In this document: positions 1 through 5,096 of the stretch, piece by piece
Position numbering within the stretch: position 1 is the first letter of the stretch
Layout of the letters: each line of letters starts with the position of its first letter
Source: Bacteroidales bacterium
GTDB taxonomy: Bacteria; Bacteroidota; Bacteroidia; Bacteroidales; JAADJA01
Length of the DNA stretch: 5,096 bases
Direction: 5' to 3'
Assembly (NCBI GenBank): GCA_030635465.1
Contig: DAOVYU010000132.1
Span: 1 to 5,096 of the forward strand
Notes under the pieces: generated by a model
The model's input: the letters and a program-made list of their open reading frames with translations, nothing else
What the model was told of the DNA's origin: nothing
Databases searched by the model: none
Translations under genes and position numbers: made by a program

Positions 1-1
1 A

Positions 2-3000
2 TTTTATAAAACCATTCGTATTGAAACAGTAAAGCCAAATCGCCTTAAACTGAACCTTGATTACGATCGTGAATTACTTTCATATGATACCCGGGATCAA
101 GACGGTAAATTGAATGTTAAGTGGTTGCATGGAGCAGTTGCACGAAACTTAAAGGCCAGGGTTATGGTTACTTTGAGAACCATCCGAACAAAATTTGATA
201 ATTACAAAAACTTTGTTTTTGATGATGCTACAAAGAGATATTATCCAGAAGAGTCCACAATCTTTGATGGCCGAATCAATGAACTGGGTAAAGCCAATGT
301 AAAATCTGATCTGGGAGTTCAAAACCAGGCACCCGGAATGCTGAAAGCTAATTTTATGGTTCGGGCATTTGAAGAAGGTGGTGAATTCAGTACGGATTTT
401 TTTTCGATAAACTATGCACCATATAATACATTTGTTGGCTTGAAACTTCCACAATCTGGTACTTGGGGAAATGAATTTGTTACAGACTCCACCTATACGA
501 TTGATATTGTGACAGTGGATAAAGAAGGAAACCCAGTTTCAATTCCTAAGCTGGAAGTAGTGGTTTTTAAAATGTCATGGCGCTGGTGGTGGGATATCTC
601 TTATGAAAACATGGGAAGTTATGTTCGTAGAGAATACAGGGATATCATTTTGGAGAAAAGCATTTCTACTGCAAATGGGAAAGGTTCTGTTGATGTAAAA
701 GTTGAATATCCTAATTGGGGAAGATTTTTGATCAAAGTGATTAATCCTTCTGGAGGGCATAGCTCATCAACAGTTTTTTATGCTGATTGGCCATCATGGG
801 TTAGTCGAGATAGCAGGACACTGCCTGAAGGAGCCAAAGTAATGAATTTTACAACTGATAAAGAAAAATACAATGTGGGCGACCAAGTTATAGTAACTTT
901 TCCATCAAGTGGAGAGGGTAGAGCACTGGTTAGCATTGAGGATGGCTCAGACATTGTTGATGCGCACTGGGTTATTACGGAAAAGGAAAAGAAAGAAACA
1001 TCCTTTAATTTTGAGATTACAAAAGAAATGACCCCTAATGTGTATGTTAATTTAACATACATACAACCCCATGCCCAAACGGCCAATGATTTGCCAATTC
1101 GTTTATATGGAATCAAATCAATAAATGTTGAAGATCCTTCAACAATTATTCTACCAGTTATTAAAATGGCCAATGAGCTTGTTCCGGAAAAATCATTTAC
1201 AATTTTGATCTCAGAAAAGAACAATCAGCCTATGACTTATACATTGGCAGTGGTAGATGATGGTTTACTTGATTTAACGCGATTTAAAACACCCGACCCA
1301 TGGACTGAATTTTATTCGAAAGAGGCATTGGGTGTTAAAACATGGGATATTTATGATTATGTATTGGGAGCCTATGGTGGTAAATTGGAGCAATTGTTTG
1401 CTATTGGAGGTGATGAAGGGGAATTAAAAAAGTCAGAAGCTAAAGCCAATCGATTTAAACCGGTGGTGATGTTCCTGGGTCCGTTTGAATTGGAAAGTGG
1501 CACTGCAGAACATACCTTACAGATGCCGCGATATGTTGGTTCTGTCAGAACTATGGTTATTGCCGGTCAGGAAGGAGCTTATGGCGTTGCTGAAAAAACA
1601 ACTCCGGTAAAAAATCCATTAATGTTGTTGGGAACATTACCAAGAGTTCTGGGTCCTGGTGAATCAGTGAAATTGCCAATCACAGTATTTGCCATGGACA
1701 AAAAAGTGAAAAAAGTTAAAGTTGAGATACAAACAAATGAACTTTTGGTTCCTGATGGTGTGACTTTAAAATACCTGGATTTTGATAAACCATGTGACAA
1801 AGTGATAAATTTTGATTTAAAAGTACCTGAAAAAATTGGTATTGGCAAAATCTCAATTGTAGCTACTTCAGGAATTGAAAAAGCGACTTATGATATAGAA
1901 ATACAAGTGAGAAACCCAAATCCACCGGTAACGAAATATGTAGAAACAATTATACATCCAGGTGATAGCTGGGAATACTCCTATGAGCCAGTTGGAATGG
2001 AGGAAACGAATTCAGGATTGCTTGAAATTTCAAGAATACCACCCATCGATTTTGGCAGACGGCTGAAATACCTGGTTCGTTATCCTTATGGTTGTACTGA
2101 ACAAACTACATCATCAGTGTTTCCCCAATTATTCCTGGGGGATGTAATGGAGATTGATCACAAGATGAAAAACTGGGTTACAAAAAACGTTAAAGAAGCT
2201 ATTCAACGTCTTTCGTTTATGCAACATCCCAATGGAGGATTCCGCTACTGGCCCTCAGCGATACAAGCTAATGACTGGGTAAGTAGTTATGCTGGGCATT
2301 TTATGATGGAAGCAGAAGCTAAAGGCTATACATTGCCCCCAGGGTTTAAGGATCGGTGGATCAAATACCAGCAAAATAATGCCAAAAACTGGATCAATTA
2401 TAGTAAAGATCATTACCGTTATTATCATTATTACCACTTACAACAGGCATACCGACTCTATACCTTAGCCCTCGCTGGAAAACCTGACTTGAGTAGTATG
2501 AATCGTTTCAGGGAATTACCCGGATTAACAAGTCTTTCCAGATGGCGATTAGCAGCAGCTTATGCATTAGCTGGTAAACCTGAGGTTGCAAGAGATCTTA
2601 CTAAAGAGCTTGATTTTGAAGTGGATAATTACGATTTAATGAATGTAACCTTTGGCTCTTCTATCAGAGATAAAGGTATGATCATTGAAACTTTGGTTAT
2701 TATGGATGAGAAAGAAAAAGCTTCATCACTGGTTATAGAACTTTCAAAAAAATTAAGTGGAGAAAGCTGGTATAGTACACAATCAACTGCATATGGTCTT
2801 ATGGCATTGGCAAAGTTTGCAGGAAGTAGCAAGCTAGTAGGTGATGAAATGTATTTTGATTATAAAATCAATAAGCAGGATGAAAGATCTAAAAGGACTA
2901 AATTACCTCTTTCGCAGTATGAAATTAATATCCAAGGAACTAAGCCTGGAGATATTAGTATTACCAACAAGGGTAGTTCAATCATTTATACCCGATTGCT

Positions 3001-3475
3001 ATTGGAAGGTACTCCAATAGCAGGAGGAGAAACTGCAGCAAGTAGTAAATTAAAAATCAAAGTAAGCTATAAAATGCTTGATGGAAAAGTGATTGATCCT
3101 CGCAAAATTGAACAAGGAACTGATTTTATGGCCGAAGTGGAAGTGATCAATCCTAAGTTATATGGGAATTACTCTAACATGGCATTGATACAGATTTTTC
3201 CTTCTGGTTGGGAAATTATAAATACCCGGCTTACTGATTTTACTAGCGTTCATGAAAAAAGTCATCCGAATTACCGGGATATTCGTGATGATAGAATATA
3301 TACCCATTTTGGGATATGGGATGTGAATAAATACGTTGTAATGTTGAATGCAACATATCAGGGTCGTTTTTACTTACCTGCTGTCAATTGCGAGGCTATG
3401 TATGATAATTCTATTTATGCACGCGTTGAAGGAATGTGGGTTGAAGTAATAGAACCGGGTGGAGCAGATAAATAA
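2..3475 (+). CDS. Alpha-2-macroglobulin family protein (bacterial A2M, YfhM-like), 5' partial
   Basis: This is the C-terminal part of a large envelope protease trap. The frame is open from position 2 to the TAA at 3473-3475 (1157 residues, numbered here from position 2). The TTG at 110 is internal: the upstream codons (KPNRLKLNLDYDRELL...) are typical family sequence. Bacteroidota members usually have about 1800-1900 residues, so some 700 N-terminal residues, including any signal peptide or lipobox, lie outside. Visible in order: macroglobulin-like beta domains (about 1-370, with a SWRWWW block near 191-197), a bait-region domain (about 374-486, with YTLAVVDDGLLDLT), an A2M/MG8 domain (about 486-576, FLGPFELESG and LPRVLGPGESV), a helical thioester domain (about 676-946) with YPYGCTEQ and thioester Cys698, and C-terminal MG domains ending in AVNCEAMYDN (about 1010-1157). 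Family role: proteolysis of the bait springs the thioester, which covalently traps the protease. pbpC follows 102 bases downstream. Frame and family are very secure; the target proteases are unknown. Confidence 0.96.
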   Translation, partial: FYKTIRIETVKPNRLKLNLDYDRELLSYDTRDQDGKLNVKWLHGAVARNLKARVMVTLRTIRTKFDNYKNFVFDDATKRYYPEESTIFDGRINELGKANVKSDLGVQNQAPGMLKANFMVRAFEEGGEFSTDFFSINYAPYNTFVGLKLPQSGTWGNEFVTDSTYTIDIVTVDKEGNPVSIPKLEVVVFKMSWRWWWDISYENMGSYVRREYRDIILEKSISTANGKGSVDVKVEYPNWGRFLIKVINPSGGHSSSTVFYADWPSWVSRDSRTLPEGAKVMNFTTDKEKYNVGDQVIVTFPSSGEGRALVSIEDGSDIVDAHWVITEKEKKETSFNFEITKEMTPNVYVNLTYIQPHAQTANDLPIRLYGIKSINVEDPSTIILPVIKMANELVPEKSFTILISEKNNQPMTYTLAVVDDGLLDLTRFKTPDPWTEFYSKEALGVKTWDIYDYVLGAYGGKLEQLFAIGGDEGELKKSEAKANRFKPVVMFLGPFELESGTAEHTLQMPRYVGSVRTMVIAGQEGAYGVAEKTTPVKNPLMLLGTLPRVLGPGESVKLPITVFAMDKKVKKVKVEIQTNELLVPDGVTLKYLDFDKPCDKVINFDLKVPEKIGIGKISIVATSGIEKATYDIEIQVRNPNPPVTKYVETIIHPGDSWEYSYEPVGMEETNSGLLEISRIPPIDFGRRLKYLVRYPYGCTEQTTSSVFPQLFLGDVMEIDHKMKNWVTKNVKEAIQRLSFMQHPNGGFRYWPSAIQANDWVSSYAGHFMMEAEAKGYTLPPGFKDRWIKYQQNNAKNWINYSKDHYRYYHYYHLQQAYRLYTLALAGKPDLSSMNRFRELPGLTSLSRWRLAAAYALAGKPEVARDLTKELDFEVDNYDLMNVTFGSSIRDKGMIIETLVIMDEKEKASSLVIELSKKLSGESWYSTQSTAYGLMALAKFAGSSKLVGDEMYFDYKINKQDERSKRTKLPLSQYEINIQGTKPGDISITNKGSSIIYTRLLLEGTPIAGGETAASSKLKIKVSYKMLDGKVIDPRKIEQGTDFMAEVEVINPKLYGNYSNMALIQIFPSGWEIINTRLTDFTSVHEKSHPNYRDIRDDRIYTHFGIWDVNKYVVMLNATYQGRFYLPAVNCEAMYDNSIYARVEGMWVEVIEPGGADK
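1376..1459 (+). other. Candidate bait-region segment of the A2M
   Basis: Visible residues about 459-486 run from GGKLEQLFAIGG through a charged, flexible-looking stretch (DEGELKKSEAKANRF) into the FKPVVMFLGPF strand that opens the A2M/MG8 domain. In A2M proteins the protease-cleaved bait lies at this place, after the bait-region beta domain and before MG8. The Glu/Lys/Arg content offers sites for trypsin-like and Glu-specific proteases. The placement is inferred from domain order; no cleavage data can be read from sequence. Confidence 0.5.
2081..2104 (+). other. Thioester motif of the A2M (YPYGCTEQ)
   Basis: These codons give Tyr-Pro-Tyr-Gly-Cys-Thr-Glu-Gln at visible residues 694-701. In A2M and complement-like proteins the Cys and Gln side chains of CxEQ form an internal thioester that reacts with an attacking protease. 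Both residues are present (Cys698, Gln701), so this is a thioester-competent type and not one of the bacterial A2Ms that have lost the motif. The first Tyr, four residues before the Cys, matches the position of the tyrosine that, as I recall, shields the thioester in the Salmonella A2M structure. Thr replaces the Leu of the CLEQ form in enterobacteria. Confidence 0.92.
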
Positions 3476-3526
3476 AAAGCAAAATTAAATATACTCCTCA
3501 AAAAAGTATTAAAGCAAATTTTAAAT
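3476..3526 (+). repeat. Imperfect direct repeat in the A2M-pbpC spacer
   Basis: AAAGCAAAATTAAAT at 3476-3490 recurs as AAAGCAAATTTTAAAT at 3511-3526, with starts 35 bases apart. The first copy begins right after the A2M stop codon. The copies share AAAGCAAA and end in TTAAAT or ATTAAAT, differing by about one substitution and one inserted base. The spacer is strongly AT-rich, so chance similarity is quite possible. No function is assigned. Confidence 0.35.
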
Positions 3527-3577
3527 GATTTGGAGAACTTAATATAATCTTATTAGAAAATAGAATTAACAGAATAA

Positions 3578-5096
3578 GTGAAAAGGATAATTAAAAATAA
3601 ATGGTTTCAGGGATTTGCAATCTTTCTAATGGTGAGTCTATTTATTGGATTTTGGTTTTGCCTCCCCAATCCATTATTTGATGATCCTACTTCAACTGTA
3701 ATTGAAGATAGAAATGGCAGGTTATTGGGTGCCAAGATCGCAGATGATGGACAATGGCGATTTCCCTATAATGAACAAGTTTCTGATAAATTTAAAACTT
3801 CTATTATAGCTTTTGAAGATCGGTATTTTTTAAGTCACCCAGGTGTAAATTTGTTTTCACTATTTCGAGCAACCTTGCAAAATATAAAGGCAGGAGAGGT
3901 AGTTAGTGGTGGCAGCACCCTAAGTATGCAGGTGATACGTTTGTCAAGAAGAGGCAAGCCACGTACTGTTATTGAAAAACTTATTGAAATGGTTATGGCT
4001 TTTCGATTGGAGCTTCAATATTCTAAATCAGAAATCCTAGCCTTGTATGCTTCCAATGCTCCTTTTGGGGGAAATGTTGTAGGGTTAGATGCTGCATCAT
4101 GGCGTTATTATGGAAGAGCTTCGACAGAATTGAGTTGGTCAGAATCGGCTACCCTCGCTGTATTACCCAATGCACCTTCACTTATTTATCCTGGTAAAAA
4201 TCAGGATCAATTATTTGACAAAAGAAATCGGTTGCTTTCTAAATTACTTGATCTTAATATTATTGACTCCATGGATTATGAACTTGCCTTGATGGAGCAC
4301 CTTCCCCTAAAACCTCAGCCAATTCAACAAATAGCACCTCATTTATTAACAAAAGTATTTTCTACTGAACGGGGTAAGCGTATTAAAACAACACTTGAAA
4401 TCGATTTTCAGAAGGAAGTAACAACTATTGTTAACCGGCATCATCAAAAGTTATTGCACAATAAAATTTACAATGCAGCGGCTTTGGTGGTGAAAGTAGA
4501 ATCAGGTGAAATAGTTGCATATATTGGAAACACATCATCTACAAATAAAGATCATGGTACTGATGTCGATATTGTTACAGCGCAACGGAGTACTGGTAGT
4601 ATATTAAAACCCATGCTGTATGCAGCAATGCTTGATGATGGTTTGATTTTACCCAACACACTTGTTCCAGATGTTCCAACTCAAATTGGCGGATTTAATC
4701 CAATGAATTTTGATAGGTCATATTCTGGAGCTGTTCCTGCAAAGCAAGCACTTTATAGATCACTAAATATTCCAGCGGTAAAAATGTTACAATCATATGG
4801 TGTTCCCAGGTTTAAAAAGATGTTAATTGATGTAGGTATGACATCCCTAAATGAGTCATCTGATCATTATGGACTTTCGTTGATCTTAGGAGGTGCTGAA
4901 ACAACGATGATGGATTTGGCTTCAATATATGGTAACCTTAGCCGTGTATTGAACCATTTTTATCAATATAGTCATCAGTATAATTCACTAGATTATCATC
5001 CCATTTATTTTAAGTGGAATGAAGAAGAAGGATATGAACTACCTGTTTTGCAAAATGAATCAATACTTACAGCAGCTTCAATCTGGTTTACCTATG
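3578..5096 (+). CDS. pbpC: Penicillin-binding protein 1C (bifunctional glycosyltransferase/transpeptidase), 3' partial
   Basis: This is a class A PBP that polymerises lipid II glycan strands and has a transpeptidase domain, on the outer face of the inner membrane. The frame stays open to the window end (506 full codons; PBP1C is usually about 770-800 residues). Start: GTG at 3578, fixed because an in-frame TAA sits directly before it (3575-3577) and the next Met (residue 18) would destroy the anchor. There is no Shine-Dalgarno, as is common in Bacteroidota. Residues 2-8 are basic and about 9-29 form one membrane segment, followed by CLPNPLFDDPTSTVIEDRNG. GT51 motifs: EDRYFLSHPG with catalytic Glu80, GGSTLSMQ (111-118), RTVIEKLIEM, and KSEILALYASNAPFGG with Tyr157 and Asn160. 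Transpeptidase: SILK with nucleophile Ser341 and Lys344, then SLN (Ser395, Asn397). KTG and the C-terminal domain are not in view. The TMQ/SMQ form of motif 2 and the APFGG block separate PBP1C from PBP1A/1B. It probably shares transcription with the A2M gene upstream. Confidence 0.95.
   Translation, partial: MKRIIKNKWFQGFAIFLMVSLFIGFWFCLPNPLFDDPTSTVIEDRNGRLLGAKIADDGQWRFPYNEQVSDKFKTSIIAFEDRYFLSHPGVNLFSLFRATLQNIKAGEVVSGGSTLSMQVIRLSRRGKPRTVIEKLIEMVMAFRLELQYSKSEILALYASNAPFGGNVVGLDAASWRYYGRASTELSWSESATLAVLPNAPSLIYPGKNQDQLFDKRNRLLSKLLDLNIIDSMDYELALMEHLPLKPQPIQQIAPHLLTKVFSTERGKRIKTTLEIDFQKEVTTIVNRHHQKLLHNKIYNAAALVVKVESGEIVAYIGNTSSTNKDHGTDVDIVTAQRSTGSILKPMLYAAMLDDGLILPNTLVPDVPTQIGGFNPMNFDRSYSGAVPAKQALYRSLNIPAVKMLQSYGVPRFKKMLIDVGMTSLNESSDHYGLSLILGGAETTMMDLASIYGNLSRVLNHFYQYSHQYNSLDYHPIYFKWNEEEGYELPVLQNESILTAASIWFTY

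Noticed and set aside
110..112. TTG as the start codon of the A2M gene
   Set aside because: The frame is open upstream to position 2 and encodes recognisable A2M sequence there, so TTG is an internal Leu codon and the gene begins outside the window.
149..2832. Several minus-strand open frames of 60-148 codons inside the A2M gene (for example 149-454, 778-1224, 1579-1848)
   Set aside because: All lie wholly opposite a strongly conserved coding sequence, show no recognisable domain, and have compositions expected of antisense shadow frames.
3491..3509. Possible terminator hairpin (ATACT ... AGTAT) after the A2M stop
   Set aside because: The stem is only 5 A/T-rich base pairs around a 9-base loop and has no U-tract on the coding strand, too weak for an intrinsic terminator.
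3529..3548. Possible pbpC promoter: TATAAT at 3543-3548 and TTTG at 3529-3532
   Set aside because: TATAAT is expected by chance in such AT-rich DNA and has no -35 partner. The Bacteroidota TAnnTTTG -7 element is not matched (ATGATTTG at best) and no second element sits at the right spacing.
3662..3664. Cys28 of PBP1C at the end of the hydrophobic segment as a lipoprotein lipobox
   Set aside because: The preceding residues (GFWF) do not fit a lipobox, and class A PBPs are anchored by an uncleaved N-terminal helix.
3911..3934. Met in place of the first Gln in GT51 motif 2 (GGSTLSMQ) as a sign of an inactive glycosyltransferase
   Set aside because: Met at this position is normal for the PBP1C subfamily (GGSTLTMQ in E. 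coli). The catalytic Glu80 and the other motifs are intact.

Overview
The window looks like an ordinary chromosomal piece of an AT-rich Bacteroidota (Bacteroidetes) genome. It holds two genes on the + strand, both cut by the window edges. The assignment rests on the protein signatures: an alpha-2-macroglobulin with the WLHGA, SWRWWW, FKPVVMFLGPF and CEAMYDN blocks I associate with that phylum, a PBP1C with the LYAS-N-APFGGNVVGLDAA form, and a GTG start with no Shine-Dalgarno sequence. I cannot name a genus.

Layout: positions 2-3475 carry the C-terminal 1157 residues of a bacterial alpha-2-macroglobulin (A2M). They include a bait-region-like segment, an intact Cys-Thr-Glu-Gln thioester motif and the C-terminal MG10-type domain. 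Positions 3476-3577 are a short, very AT-rich spacer holding an imperfect direct repeat and no convincing terminator. From 3578 to the window end runs the first 506 codons of penicillin-binding protein 1C (pbpC). These carry a membrane anchor, a complete GT51 glycosyltransferase domain and the first two transpeptidase motifs (SxxK, SxN). The KTG motif and C-terminal domain lie beyond the window.

How they fit together: an A2M gene followed by pbpC is a known pairing (yfhM-pbpC in E. coli and relatives). The usual reading is that the A2M traps proteases that breach the envelope, while PBP1C synthesises peptidoglycan at damaged sites. The pair is therefore recognisable, not new. I found no RNA gene, CRISPR array, mobile element or undescribed system. 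The second-look items are small: a Tyr/His-rich patch in the thioester domain, a charged bait-like segment, two non-thioester cysteines, a GTG start abutting a stop codon, and the spacer repeat.
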